A DNA stretch of 64,000 nt from the NCBI GenBank assembly GCA_036346405.1, contig CM070568.1:9120221-9184220 (forward strand), read 5' to 3'. The position numbers were made by a program, and so were the translations under genes. Source of the stretch: Phyllostachys edulis. Lineage: Eukaryota > Streptophyta > Magnoliopsida > Poales > Poaceae. Positions 24,471-37,790 of the stretch are shown here, in pieces. The notes below the pieces were generated by a model. The model did not search any database and had not been told where the DNA came from. It worked only from the letters and a program-made list of their open reading frames with translations. The stretch's first letter is position 1; every line of letters starts with the position of its first letter.

Positions 24471-26204
24471 CTTCAAATAGATAGAACAGATTACAAAGGA
24501 GTTTGAAAGATCAAACAAATAGGATTAAATTTGAATGAGACAAGTGTTTTTGTTCTGTCAGATAATCGGAGTACCATTGTTCTTGAGCCTAAGATAACCG
24601 CATTCTTGTGTAGTACTGCTGATCAACACAATGATAGTACCGCATTTCCGAATGAGTTCGAGGGGTGAATTTCTATGAAATTTGTGATGTTTCTTTTGGA
24701 TTGATTCCAAGAAATGGATGTGTGAACATCATGAGTCATCAACATTGTCTATTTGCCCACTAGAACTACAAGAACACATCCACATTCAAACTAAACCCTA
24801 AAAAGACCTAGGGTTTCCAAGATTTCGGTAAAACCTGGATTTGAAAGGAGTTTTACCTTATGGAATGAGGGAGTGAAACCCTAGAGATGCAGGAAATCGG
24901 CAAAGATTGAAGAAATCCCGAAGATCCTTGAAGATTTAGAAGTGGATTTGAGTGGTATTTTTCGGGGAGAGAGAGAGAGCGTGAGAGGCGGCGGCGAAGA
25001 ACTGGTGAGGCGGTAGTTCCTCTCGGGTTAGAGAGGGTAAAGGATAAGGTAAAACCGCACCCAAAGTTAATGCCTTTTACTAATCGATGCGGTAGTATCA
25101 AGATTTATACCGCCGTAGTACTGCCAAGCTGTAATCTATAAGGTAAACGCTCGGTCGTCGATTCACCCAGGACTTCGAGATATGAGCAGAGATTGAAAAT
25201 TTGCAAATGATCCCAAGTTTTTGCACTCAATAAAATAACATTTAGGATCATTATGCAATAGATAGCAGATATAAACTTTAAGACCATAATTTTTATAAAT
25301 TAGATTTTTGATTTTGCAAATCAAATTTTTATTTTTCAAAAACACTTCTTTGAAAGAGCCAAATTTGCACAACTAAACAATTTTCAGAATTTAATGCATC
25401 CAATTGCATGTGTGAGTTATAAATACCATTATGGACCTATTCATGTGAATAATTTTGGCTCATATGGCGTAACTCACTTAAGTGCTAGAAAGTGACCAAT
25501 ACGGTCAAATTAGAATTTTGGACGAGTTTCAAATCAAATAACTTTTGAAGAGTTGGTCTTTTGGAAATCTTTTGAATACCAAAAATGTTTAGAATAGCCA
25601 ACTCTAGGATTTTCCTTTGGGACAAAAGTAAAATTCCTTTTAGAATAGATTTTGCATAAAGATCTAGTTTTGGTTAAAAACAAGATCCTATGATCTAGGA
25701 TTTTGGTTAGAAATTCATTTTACTTAAAATAGGTTTTTCTTGAACCAAAACCTTTGCAAAACATTTGAATACCATTTGTATACATTTTGCAACTAGTTTT
25801 TCAAAGGATATACTAATAATTATAAAATTTTGACTTTTGGCTAAATGGCTCAATTTTGAAAAACATAACTAGCACTTAATTTATTTGGGCACATTTAGGG
25901 ATGTGATATACATGATCATGATTTAGCACTCCCCCTTAATGTGCCACTTCCAACTTGCTCAAGATTTCAATAAACAAGCTTTAGCACAAGAGCAAGAACA
26001 ACCCTTTTAAGATTTTACAAGAAAGCAACCTACACAAGGTATGAGGGCTAGATACTTCAATATAAATACTTGTTACCGAGATAGCATTGGTTAATGATAT
26101 GAGTTGATCTTCCTCATGCTTGGCTCCAAATTTGCATAAGATGGAATCCACCTCTTTATGAGTGAGCCAAACCTCCAATACTTCTCCAAGTACATATTTA
26201 ACAT

Positions 26205-27731
26205 TTAAGCACCTTTTGGTACCCACACTCGGTTGGGTCCTTGAATGTTAGTCACAATAGATTTGGGCACCCAAATGGCCCTAACATTGGTTTTATGTAA
26301 ACTAACATTCCTAGCAAACACATTGCCATTTCTATCCCTCCTAAGCAAATAATCATTATTATAAATAAATGGCTTAGGAGTGATACCTTTAGGACATTCC
26401 TTACTAAAATGTCCTTTTTCCCGGCAATTGTAGCAAGTAGGGCTTTTGCTTCCCCTTGATGTCTTCTTATCTTGCTCAATTCCGGCTTGCCTCTTCTTTG
26501 AATGTCTTGACTTGACATCCTTTTGATTTGGGCACACCGAGGCAATATGACCAATCTTTTGCATCCAAAGCACTTGATATTGTTGACTTGTTTTCTATCT
26601 TGCTTTGGAATGCTCTTCACCTTCTTCTTGGCGGTGAGACCAAGTCCTCCTTGTCATTTTCCTTATTAGGACACACGGAGGAAATGTGACCCTTCTCATG
26701 ACAATTAAGGCACTTAATATTCTTCGTGTGTCTTGCATTGTGCCTCATCTTGCTATTTTCCTTCTTCTTCTTGGGAGTAAATCCAATGCCACTCTTATCT
26801 TGTAAGCTTATTTGCTTGCTTAATATTTCATCGAGAGTAGCCTTCCTTTATAGCTTCTATCCAAGTCATTTTTAAACTTGAGACTTGGGCCTTGAGCTTT
26901 TATTTTCCTCTACAAGGTTAGTCTCAACAAGTATAGAGGAAATATGTGCATCTAATTTTGAGCAACTAGGCCCATCAATTAAATCATCACAAGAAGTGGA
27001 TACATTAATTTTAGATGAATTGCAAGATATAGGAGCAATACAAGGCAAATCATCTAATAGATCACATGTAATTCCTATATCCACTTTAGAGCAAGTATAA
27101 TTTTTAAGAAGGAGGGTTTCATGTTCATTTTTTAAAACTTCATAATTTTCTTGAAGCAAGTTAAATTCTTTCTTCAAAGCTTTGAATTTTGAAACCTCCT
27201 TTCCCATAAAAACATTTTGCTCTTCTAGTATATCAATCAACTCATCATATGAAGGCTCATCATTATCATCATCATCATTATTTACCTTCTTTTTACCTTT
27301 TGCCATAAAGCAATGAGGCGATATTGATGGAGTTGAGGATTCATCATTGTCGGAGCTAGAGGTTGAGCATTCTTCTCCCGACGTCCATTCTTCTATGCAA
27401 TCATCACTAGTGGAAGTGGACCTTTCATAATATTCTTGAAGATGGGTCCACATCTCATGAACATTCTTGAGATCACATATGGCATCAAACACATCTACAC
27501 TCAAAGCACTAAATAAGGCGTTAATTGCTTGAGCGTTGAGATGTAAGCATTTCTCTTCCTCTTTGTTGGAGCAAATTGATCCAATGGAGGAGAAAAGCCA
27601 ACATCTACAATTCGCCATATATTTAGGCCCATGGCCTTAAAATAACATGACATGCGGATTTTCCAATGAGCATAATTTGTGCCATCAAATTTAGGTGCTT
27701 CACCAAGGTGCACTAAATCTCTAGTCGCCAT
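26205..27731 (-). pseudogene. Element A gag, copy 2
   Basis: ATG at 27731. Same domain order as copy 1, with extra single-base changes in homopolymers: TTTT to TTT near 27562, one T fewer near 26558 (splitting the second zinc knuckle), and CCC to CC near 26650. Otherwise almost identical to 17476-19005, including the shared stop before the zinc-knuckle part. Confidence 0.82.
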
Positions 27732-27788
27732 CCTTTACTCTCTAGACGGTTAAGTCTAATAAATGAGAGACCAAGCTCTGATACTACT

Positions 27789-30700
27789 TGTAAGATCGAG
27801 GTGGCCGACTAGAGGGGGGGTGAATAGGTGTTTTAAAAACTTCTTTGGCTAAAACCGATTTCTAATGCGGAAGCTAAATAAATACGGTTTTGCACAATTA
27901 AGGCCTAAAACAACTAGGTTCAACTAAGTGCACCAACAAAACAAGTCTATAGACAAAAGGCAATTAAGCAAGGACTTGTAAGCTATTTCAATTCTAGCAA
28001 TGATGAATAGCACAAAGAACTATTGCAATCATACACAAAGGATAAGCAATTTAATACAAGGTATATAAATTTCACAATGTAAAGCAAGCATTCATACACA
28101 ATGAAAGTAAGTGCAATAGTGAGACACAAGAAATCAAACCACAATTGACACGGCGATGTTTTACTGTGGTGATCAAAGACTTGCTTGGTCTCCCTAATCC
28201 ACGTTGAGGAAACCCAAACCAATTGGGCCGGCTCCACGAATTAAGCCTTCCTCCGAGGTATCAACACCTCGCTCCACTAGGGTTGCTCTTACTCCACTCC
28301 GAGATGGCGAGCACCAAGCCACTCACAAACACCGGCCTTCTCACAAGCTTCACTTGAGAAGATCACCGACCACGACGCCCACGCCGCCTAGGTGTCGGCA
28401 AACACCAAGAGTAACAAGTCTCCAACGCTCACTTGAACCAATCAAGTGTCTAAGCTCATATGGATACTAAATCCACTACCTAAGGCAACACATGCACTTA
28501 GGGTTTGCTCTCAATCACTCACTAAGTGCAACACATGCACAAAGGAAGAGAGGGCTTGCTCTAGCTCAAAGGAATGTCTAAGGAACTTGCAACACATGCA
28601 AAGTCCTCCACAATATCACCAAAGAACCTTCCATACACGGCCAAGGTGGGTATATATAGCCCACACAAACAAACTAGCCGTTGGAAGCAAAGTCCCGTAA
28701 AATAACGGGACAATCCAGATTACCGCCGTTGTAATTCTAAGATTATCAAGATTTAGGTAACGGCTATAAAACTAGCGTTGCAAAGGATTCGTACTACCGC
28801 CAACATATACGTGAAGTTCCGTTTAATCGGTAATATCAAGACAAAACATCTGCGGTACTACCGCTTAGCCAAAGAGAGCAAAACATGCTCAAAAACGGCT
28901 AAGGACAGATTGCATCGGTTTCGGAAATTCCATACCGTCAACACAAGCACGGTAGTTCCATGAGCGGTAGTACAGCAGCACAAAGCGCCGTACTACCGCG
29001 CTACTCCAGAGCGAGCCAAAACAAAAATGCAACGCTATCGAAAAACCATACCGCATGGAGAACGCCGACCTACCGACGTGCGGTAGTTCCGCGACACAGC
29101 TCAGATTACCGCCCATTTGCGCAGCACCAACACATGATCTTGACACGTGGACGGCTGAGATCAACGGTAGTTTGGACGGTCCGGACGATCACGCAAAATC
29201 TGAACCGTTAGATCAAGATCTAACGCCACGCTGTGGTCCGAACGCCCACCGTATTACCGCCACCAAGGCGCAGATTACCGCTATGAACGGTAGTTCCTCA
29301 ATATCCACGCCGGTACTACCGTATAAAGCCGAGCAACATATGCTTGATTCACACGGTAGTTCCGCCAGACACAAAACGGTAATACCAAGATAGCGGTAGT
29401 TCCACAAACACATTCCGTATTTACCGATTTCAACAGAAAGCAAAGATTGCATTCGTTTCAACTCAATTTTGCAAAACATATTTGCCAAATTGATACGTGA
29501 TGCAAACACAAGTCAAGGGCATGATTCTCAACTAGTTGCAAAACACATTTGCCAACTTTTAGAATCAATACCACAAGGAATAAGGTAAATGGACTTAGAC
29601 AATTTGCAAAACACATTCGCAAACTAAGTCATATGCTATAAGGATGAACATGAGCCACAATTATTTGTAAAACACATTCACAAATATTGGCAACATGTTA
29701 AACAAGGATAAGGTACATGGACTACAATTATTTGCAAAACACATTTGCAAACTAGTCACATGCTACAACAAAAAAGCACTTAGCTTAAACTATTTGCAGA
29801 ACACATCCGCAAATAGCAACATCCCTTAAAGAGCATAGAGCAACCAAGATGAGCTATCAACACATGACTAACTCAAGCTACTAGTCAAGGACCCCTCTTA
29901 ATAGTACGGCAACCTATACTAGCAATCCGGTCTCCCAACCAAACACCGAGACCGGTAAAAGCCTAGGAACACATCCTTAGCCCTAGCTAGCCATACCTTT
30001 GCCTTTAGCAACTTCTTGAAGCTTGATGATGTACATCCTTGTTTCAACTCCGGGTTCTTGACTTGATGCTCATCAACGTATGACGACATCCTTTGCTTGC
30101 CCTTCATCAACACATGATGAAGCTTCTTTTGACTTGATCAACACATGATCATATCTTCTTCATGAATATCATCGACACAAGATGATTTCCTTCATCTTGA
30201 ACTTGATGCACATCAACACATGATGCATCCTTTACACCAAGTCTTGACTTGATGACCATCAACATATGATGTCATCCCAAATCATCAACCACATGGAACA
30301 TAACCTATTTCACACAACTCATAGAAAATGTTAGTTCCAACAATATGATTATCATTAATTACCACACCATACCATTAGCTCATAATGGTTTGGGACAAGA
30401 TATTGCAATCTTTCCCTCTTTGGCAATTGATGATAATTACTTCAATAGCAAATAATTGAATATAAATTGGTATGAGTATATAAGCACTACACAAGTTGTA
30501 TATACTCATATGAATATATATAACTACACAAGTTATATATACTCAAAGGATATATGAGCACACATGTCTCATATATACACATGAATATATTAACTGCACG
30601 AGTTATATATATTCAAAGATATGTGAGTACACAAGAACTACACAAGTTATGCTATACTCACATACAAGTATATTTAGACTACACAAGTGTTATATACTCA

Positions 30701-30902
30701 CAAGAATATGTTAACTACACAAGTTAAATGTATTCGAGGATATGTGAATTATAATGTCGAAATGCATACCTTTTTGATTTTCACCTTTATATCCAAATGA
30801 GACTAAACATGATATAATAAATAGAAGAGTTAGTCTCACAATTAGGTTTATCATTAATCACCAAAACATCATTAACACATAATGGCGGGTCTAGATTCTT
30901 CA
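27789..30902 (-). repeat. Element A LTR copy 3
   Basis: 3114 bp. It ends at the right target duplication. It is the most altered of the three in the CGGTAGTACCGC region (28700-29430), while A+T-rich parts such as 29440-30900 remain nearly identical to the other copies. Confidence 0.92.
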
Positions 30903-30907
30903 CAACC

Positions 30908-31389
30908 CAATACAAAGGCTCGGGTTAGCTCAAATGGGCACGGTAATGAACTTAGAGGAGAGGGGAAGCATGGGACCGAGGCTTACCCAAGTATGGAGCA
31001 TGCACAAGCGTCCTCCTCCTCTCAGTTGCGAGGAGAAGTGAGGCAAAAGGGGAAGCAGTAGTGGGGTTTAAGCCCAGGAATTGACGGGGATGAGAGCGGC
31101 GTTAGGAGGAGGAGCTCTAGGACTGGCAGACTTGGGTGAGGCGGTCATGGCGATGACGGCATGTGGCAGGGCTCGGCGGGCGCAGCTAGGTGGTCTGGTC
31201 AAGTCAGTTGCCTCGGGTCGGACTCGAGTCCAATGAACAGTGCTAGGTTTTTGACTGATTTAATTCAAACTGATTCGACTTTGACTTGAGTGGTAAAAAT
31301 AGAAATAAAATTCCTAAAAATATGAAATAAATTAGAGGTGTTCCTGGGATGACCTAGTTCCCATATAAAATTTGAAACCCCTCTGTTCA
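30908..31389. repeat. Element D, middle piece
   Basis: 482 bp of element D between elements A and B. It holds no gene. The end (TTCCCATATAAAATTTGAAA) leads into the GTTCA duplication of element B. Confidence 0.7.
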
Positions 31390-33180
31390 TGTTGGACTGA
31401 AAAGGCGACTAGAGGGGGGGTGTGAATAGGAGCACGCTCACTTTTTCACTTTGATCAGATTCAACACAAATTTCACTCCAATAGCTATAGAAACTGTGAA
31501 GATCAATATACCAGTACAGCGGAAGACTAGTATTGAATCCAATCCAAAATCCCCAAAACAAAAGACCAAATAGGAACTCAAAACCTAAGGGCGGTCGACC
31601 AGGTCTTGTCTTGTCTCGATCAAGCAGTAAAATAGCGGTTCGACCAGCACTCGGTCTCGACCGGTGTTGAAGGGGCGGTCTGACCGCACCTAACGCAGAA
31701 CAGTGGAAACAGCCCAAAAACCAAAACTCAAATAGGTCTAACTTTTGTTCTATGTGGCCAAACTCCACGAAACTTGAGACACACCTTCTAAAAGATATTA
31801 GGAACCTATTCCAATCAAGGATCGCACAGATCCATGCAAAAGTTCCTATCTTTTTCAGTTTGAATGAAGGTGGCTCCAAAACGAGTCAAAAACGAAATAT
31901 GATCTAGAGACTTGCTCATGGGTGATTGATGATCAAGATGATCCTAGATGGGTTCCCACATGTCACAGCAAGTTAGATCAAGGCAAGAAACTAACTAAAA
32001 ACTCGCGGATCAAAGAAAGACTCAAAATCACCAAATAGAGAGAAAGAAAGCAAATAGACTTATCTTTAAGAGAACTTTCTTTTGATTGATTTGATATGGT
32101 ATTGGTTTACAGCCACTCCATCAATGGAGGACAAAGACTCAATACATGAGCACGAAATTAAATCCAACTCTCTAGAACCCTAACCTCCAACTACATTCTC
32201 CCTAAGCACAAAAGCAAAACTAGGGTTTTCAATAATGAAAGGGTTGAAGGGGGTGCAGCCACCTCCCTCCTCTATTTATAGTGGAGGCTTAGAGCTTTTA
32301 GAAGATTGAACCCTAATGGGCTCCTGTTAAGGCCCACACACAAACGGGTCACACATGCACGCATTTTAAAGCGCTGTCTTCATCTCCTCTCGACCTAATC
32401 CACTTCTCCACGCACCGTCTTGCGCCGCGGGTTAGCAAAAGGTCACCAAGGCGGTATTTGGTAAAATTACCAAAAATACCCCTTGATCTTTTTGCAAAGA
32501 CCGAGTCCCATCTTCGTGAAGCACTTCCATGCTTCGCCATGTGTAGGTTGATCCAGCGGCTCTCATCATGTCGGCAAGTCTCTCCCATCCGGCTCCCACC
32601 GAAACCACCATGGCACTTGCACCGACCCCCGCGCCGCTTGATCCAACCCGTCGCACCAAACTGCCCGTTTGGTCACCTTTGTCCCTCTTGCGCCATGCTT
32701 GACTCCATTGACTTCACCCGGCTTCCCCGATCGTTCTGGACCTCAGCTCTCCAAGCTTAGTCCCGATTATCCTCGCCGTTGACCGTCATTGACCTCCAAG
32801 CAACCTGCACAACAATAGATAAAGAAATCAATTTCGGGAACAAGTTCTTCACAACTTGACCCACGTTAGTCAAAACATGCATTATGCAACACATATGCCA
32901 TGAAACCCATGAACTTGACCTAACCCAACACTCATCGCCACTTTTGGCCGATGATCAGCAAGAAATCGGTCAGACCGCCATTCAATGGCCGGTCTGACCG
33001 CGCCTTGAACGCCGGTCTGACCGCCAGCCAATCTGACCACGCCTTGAACGCCGGTCTAACCGCACTTGACCTGACATTATTCCACACTTTGACGAAAACG
33101 TGTGTTTCGACAAACCGATAACGCCATTGTCAATTGTAACATCATCCTAAGATCATGAGCATATCTCCATGATATCCACA
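31390..33180 (-). repeat. Element B left LTR (3' LTR in element sense)
   Basis: 1791 bp. About 32960-33065 repeats GGTCTGACCG / GGTCAGACCG units. The same family of motifs is in the solo LTRs at 2698-4561 and 54876-56782. Confidence 0.92.
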
Positions 33181-33190
33181 ATCTCCCCCT
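33181..33190 (-). other. Element B polypurine tract
   Basis: ATCTCCCCCT beside the left LTR, a purine run on the minus strand. It matches the tract of element A in both sequence and position. Confidence 0.8.
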
Positions 33191-34954
33191 TGATGAACAC
33201 ATTGGCAATTTCCCACAAATGCAAATTTTGAGGTTTGAAAAGTAAAACTTGATGTTTTTGCACAAAGGCACAACTTGGTCCAAATACAAGAGAAAGCAAA
33301 GGGAATGACCAAGTTGACTTCAGAATAGCAAAGGCAAGTGAGATAAGGCAAAAGAAAGCGAGAAAGCTTCATTTTCCAGAAAGAGTCAAAATCTCACTTA
33401 AGGTCCATATGAATGAACAATTGTTCAATATGACCTTTGATCATTGTGAGGATCAATAATTTCAATTCAAGGTCAAGAAGTAGCAATAAGGCCATAAGAA
33501 TGCAAATAATAACCCCCCCCCACTATGATCCTCAAATTTTAGAAAATCTGAAAATTTTCTATTTTTCTCCAAGAGGCTCCCTTTTTAACATTTTTATATC
33601 TTCTCCCCTTCATACAACTTTGATATATATTCTCCCCCTTTGACAATAGAGTCATCAAGGAATCACGCCTTCCTCTCGTCCAGATATGACAAATGTAGAA
33701 TGAGGAAAAAGCATAAGAAGGAGCATGCAAGAAATGTAATGGAGTGGCTTCATTTTTTGTATTTTTCAATTTTTGAGTACAAGAAGCTTTGGAGATTACC
33801 CAAAAGAACAAGCTAGCATTTCTAATATTGCACAAGACCTATCAAGCCTGAAAGCGCTAGCAAGATCATGTTAAGACATATATATCAAAGCTAAGCTCGA
33901 AGGCTTAAAGTAAAGCAATGAATTGTAACAATTTAAGCAAAGCTTCAAATTTAGCAAGTTCATCAATAGGGATCCTAAAATGATACTGGCCATGTCAAAA
34001 TGTCAATATGAGATCAAAAAGCTAACAAAGACCACATTAAGAGGCAAACGGGTCCTGAATTGAATCATTTTGCTTAAATTTTCTCAAACGCCCATTTTTC
34101 AACAATTTTTCATTTGCAATGAATATTGAAGTTGACTAATAGTCTAACTTAGTGAAGAAGATCCTGGACTAGGAGCCATCCACAAACTCTTCCTAAGCTT
34201 CGACCAAAAGTTGATTAAATGTATATCTTAGTGAAGAAGATCTTGGACTAGGAGCCATCCACAAACTCTTCCTAAACTTCTACTAGGACGACAAATCTTG
34301 AGATTGATGCCAGTTTTGACAAGCAGTCCCTATGAGATCGTCTGGATCATCAAACTATCTCCAAGTTCATGTCTATGACATGCAGTCTCGTGAGAGTAGT
34401 TTGGCACATTTTAACCACATGACAATCTTTAAATTTGATTTTTCAATTTTTCACAAGAGCAGTTTTAGATTCTCAGAAGAACAAGAAGCTCAAGTAATGA
34501 TCAATTTTAGATTCAAGAGCTAACAAAGCAATTTTGACAGGGCCAATGTCACAAAAGGAGCACTAATTGCGCAACTAGCTAAAACATCCACAGATTATAG
34601 TTTTTAGTTCAAGTTGTTTTAGAGTTCTAGCTCATTCAGCAAAAACTTAGCTACACATGTGAAAGCATGATAATTCTAGCAAGTTAAAGAACTAGACATG
34701 GCATTGAGCAAGAATTGAAATACTAAAGCTCCAAAGGGTAATAAGCAAAGCTTCATCAATTTTTAAAAGACAAGCAGTAAAGCTTATATTACAATGTATC
34801 TTTTTGTGTTTTTCATATGAATGCAATATGATACAATGAGATGCGAGAAAAGCTAAAAAAGCCTAAAAAGATCAAAAAGATCAACAAGTTCAAAAAGAAG
34901 ATCAAGAAAAGATCAGATGAACAAGGGAAGATCAGAAAAAGATCCAACTCCCCC
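33191..34954 (-). other. Non-coding 3' region of element B
   Basis: No ORF of note and no env-like protein. It holds a direct repeat of about 54 bp, offset 79 bp (34147-34200 and 34227-34280, core GAAGAAGATC and AGGAGCCATCC), and several CTCCCCC runs resembling secondary purine tracts. Confidence 0.65.
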
Positions 34955-36230
34955 TCAAACCAACCCATAAGGATAAATTACCCCTAACTCGCTCCTCAAG
35001 GTGGCAAACCTTGTTAGGTCTAAAGGCTTGGTGAGGATATCAGCTAACTGAGCCTCGGACTCCACAAAATGCAGCACAATATCACCCTTCTCTACATGGT
35101 CTCTAAGGAAGTGATAGCGAATATCTATGTACTTGGTCCTAGAGTGTTGCACTAGATTTTTAGCAATGTTAATGGCAGAAGTGTTATCACAGAAAAGAGG
35201 AACACTAGCAAAATTTAACCCAAAGTCCTTAAGAGTAGACACCATCCACAAAATCTAACTACAGCAACTAGCAGCAGCTACATATTCAGCTTCAGCAGTG
35301 GATTGTGCAACAGAGGACTACTTCCTAGATGACCAAGAGACAAGAGAAGTGCCTAAGAAATGACAAGTGCCAGAGGTACTCTTCCTATCTTGTCGACAGC
35401 CCGCAAAATCAGAATAAGAAAACCCCCGAATGCACAACGAAGAGGAGCAGGAATACCAAATGCCATAGTGGAGGGTAGAGTGTAAATATCTGAAGATGCA
35501 CTTAACGGCTTGGCGATGTGAAGTCCTCGGAGACGCCTGAAACCTCGCACAGAGGCAGACCGCGAAGTGGATGTCCGGTCTTGAGGTCAAGTACAGAAGA
35601 GAGCCGATCATGCTGCGGTACTCACGTTGATCCACATCTTCTCCTTCTTTATCTGGATCCAAAGCAGTCGAAGTCGCCATGGGAGTGGCGATCGACTTGC
35701 AGTCACCCATCTCGAAGCGCTTGAGCAGATACTTGGTGTACTTCGTCTGATGGATGAAGATCCCTTCCTTGCATTGCTTGATTTGAAGCCATAGAAAGTA
35801 GTTGAGCTCGCCCATCATACTCATCTCAAATTCCCCGGACATGGTCTCAGAAAATCTGGAAACAAGAGCATGAGAGGAACCACCAAAGATAATATCATCA
35901 ACGTAAATCTGAACAAGCAGGAAGTCATTGCCATGTCTAAGAATGAGAAGAGTCTTATCAACTTTTTTCATTTCAAAATCATTCTTAAGCAAGAAGATCT
36001 TAAATCTATCATACCAGGGTCTAGGGGCTTGCTTAAGACCATACAAGGCTTAAAAAGGCACTCTTAGCATCCATTTGATGCAACCTGAATCCCTTAGATG
36101 CAGCAAATGCAAGCAGAATACGAATGGCTTCTAGTCTAGCAACAGGAGCAAAGGTCTCATCAAAGTCTAACCTCTCAACTTGGCTAAAGCCCTGAGCTAC
36201 CAACCTAGCCTTGTTTCTAACCACAGAACC
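34955..36230 (-). pseudogene. Element B reverse transcriptase and RNase H, broken
   Basis: Copia RT pieces: 36224-36033 (RLVAQGFSQ, FAPVARLEAIRILLAFAAS, QMDAKSAFL) and 36046-35318, starting MYGLKQAPRPWYDRF with the catalytic YVDD at about 35905-35894. RNase H follows (YSDFAGCRQDRKSTSG; SWSSRK), is broken near 35318-35251, and ends in 35251-34955 (FCDNTSAINIAKN, QLADILTKPLD). Stops at the piece borders mean no functional enzyme as read. Confidence 0.9.
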
Positions 36231-36239
36231 ATCCTCATT

Positions 36240-37790
36240 TTACTTATTTTTGAAAACCCAATGGGTTCCTATTACATTATGACCACTAGGAGGTTCTACA
36301 AGGTTCCAGACTTTATTTCTTTCAAAATTCTCTAACTCCTCATGCATGGCATTGACCCAGCTAGAATCAGATAAAGCATGTGATATATCGCGAGGTTCAA
36401 AAGAAGCTACAAATACAGAATGAGAGAAGAGACTCGGATCATGATACCTGGAGTGAGTGACTCGCTCATGAAGATAACCAATCATCTGATCCGGAGGGTG
36501 TTGCTTCTGAATGTGCAGTGGAGCGTCTGGGGGAGATAACATCTCCTCAACCTCTATAGGTACTGCTGATGAAGAAGATGCAGCAGGAGCCTCAATTGGA
36601 GGTGAAGCAGTCGTCGCAGGTTCTGGAGCTTGGACAGGAGCATCAGCAACAGGTGGAGGAGTAGTATCGAAATCATCCTCTTCTTCTTCAACAAAAATAG
36701 TCTCTGTCACCTGTAGGTCACCTGAAACATCGGATCTAGCTCCAGGGCTAGTCTCATCAAAAGTGACATTGCATGTCTCCTGGACAATGTTAGTTTCAAT
36801 ATTAAAAACCCGAAAACCCCTCGAAAAAGCAGGATAACCCAGAAATAAACCATCACAAGTCATTGATTCAAATTTATCTAGGTTTCCTGTCTTGATAATA
36901 AAACACTTTGATCCAAAGACTCGAAAGTGAGAGACAGAGAGTTTTCTACCAAAACGAAGCTCATAAGAAGTCTTGCCCAAAGACGATCTCAAGAAGACAC
37001 GATTTGAAATATAGCAAGCTGTAGCAATAGCTTCGGCCCAAAACCTCCTCGGTGTGCTATACTCATCTAGCATCGTCCTAGCCGTCTCGACTAAGGTTAT
37101 GTTCTTCCTTTCCACAACGCCATTTTGTGGAGGGATATTTGGAGAAGAGAACTGATGCTCAATACCGCGCTCAGCACAAAGAGAGACAAAAGAAGCATCC
37201 TTGAACTCCATACCATTGTCATTGCGGATCGCTCTCAAGGCACTAGGAAGTTCAGAAGCCAAACGAAGAACAAGATCATGATAATGATCAAAAGCCTCAT
37301 CCTTCGAAGCAAGAAAGAACACCCAAGAGTATCTCGAAAAATCATCGACTATGACAAGAATGTACCATTTGCCACCGACTGACCGAACCCTAGCAGGACC
37401 AACAGTATCCATATGAAGCAACTGTCCTGATCCGTCAGTCATGACCATAGTCAATGAAGGGTGTGAGGCGGCAACTTGCTTGCCATGCCTACAGGGCGCA
37501 CATACAGCATCCTTGACAGGTTTGAGTTTAGGCAAACCTCTCATGAGATCAAGGCCGCTAACTTGTGTCAGATGATCAAAACCAATGTGCCCCAAATGTC
37601 GGTGCCAAAGCCAGATATCAGAAGAAGATGCAATTAAACACTTAAGAGATCCGGCAAGAGATTCAGAAAAATCAGCTCCAAAGATTCTACCAAATCTAAA
37701 AATCCCAAAAACAAGCTCACCGGCAAAATCAAGCACACGACATGCATTTTTCTTAAATTGAGTTTCGTAGCCATCATTAAGAAGCTGCAA
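36240..37790 (-). pseudogene. Element B integrase with start of reverse transcriptase
   Basis: 516 open codons, the best preserved part. The zinc-binding HHCC has His 63 and 68, Cys 97 and 100. The catalytic core has Asp 128 (HMDTVGP), Asp 191 (RNDNGMEF) and Glu 227 (NGVVERKN). The spacing of the last two is the copia DDX35E. A Pro/Ala/Ser-rich linker follows (about 390-430), then the RT beginning (HALSDSSWVNAMHEELE), closed by a stop at 36240. Motifs are read directly; activity is not implied. Confidence 0.92.

Larger units (their letters stand above)
10343..30902 (-). mobile_element. Element A: pol-less LTR element in LTR-internal-LTR-internal-LTR form
   Basis: Three LTR copies (10343-13475, 19063-22195, 27789-30902) alternate with two internal regions (13476-19062, 22196-27788). 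Only one target duplication exists, CAACC at 10338-10342 and 30903-30907, so the 20.6 kb is a single insertion that grew to two internals. On the minus strand each internal reads: primer site, gag with three zinc knuckles, a long non-coding stretch, a second ORF, polypurine tract. No protease, integrase, reverse transcriptase or RNase H is recognisable, so it fits the TR-GAG class, dependent on a partner. The gag resembles the SIRE/Maximus type, making element B's family a plausible helper. Confidence 0.9.
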
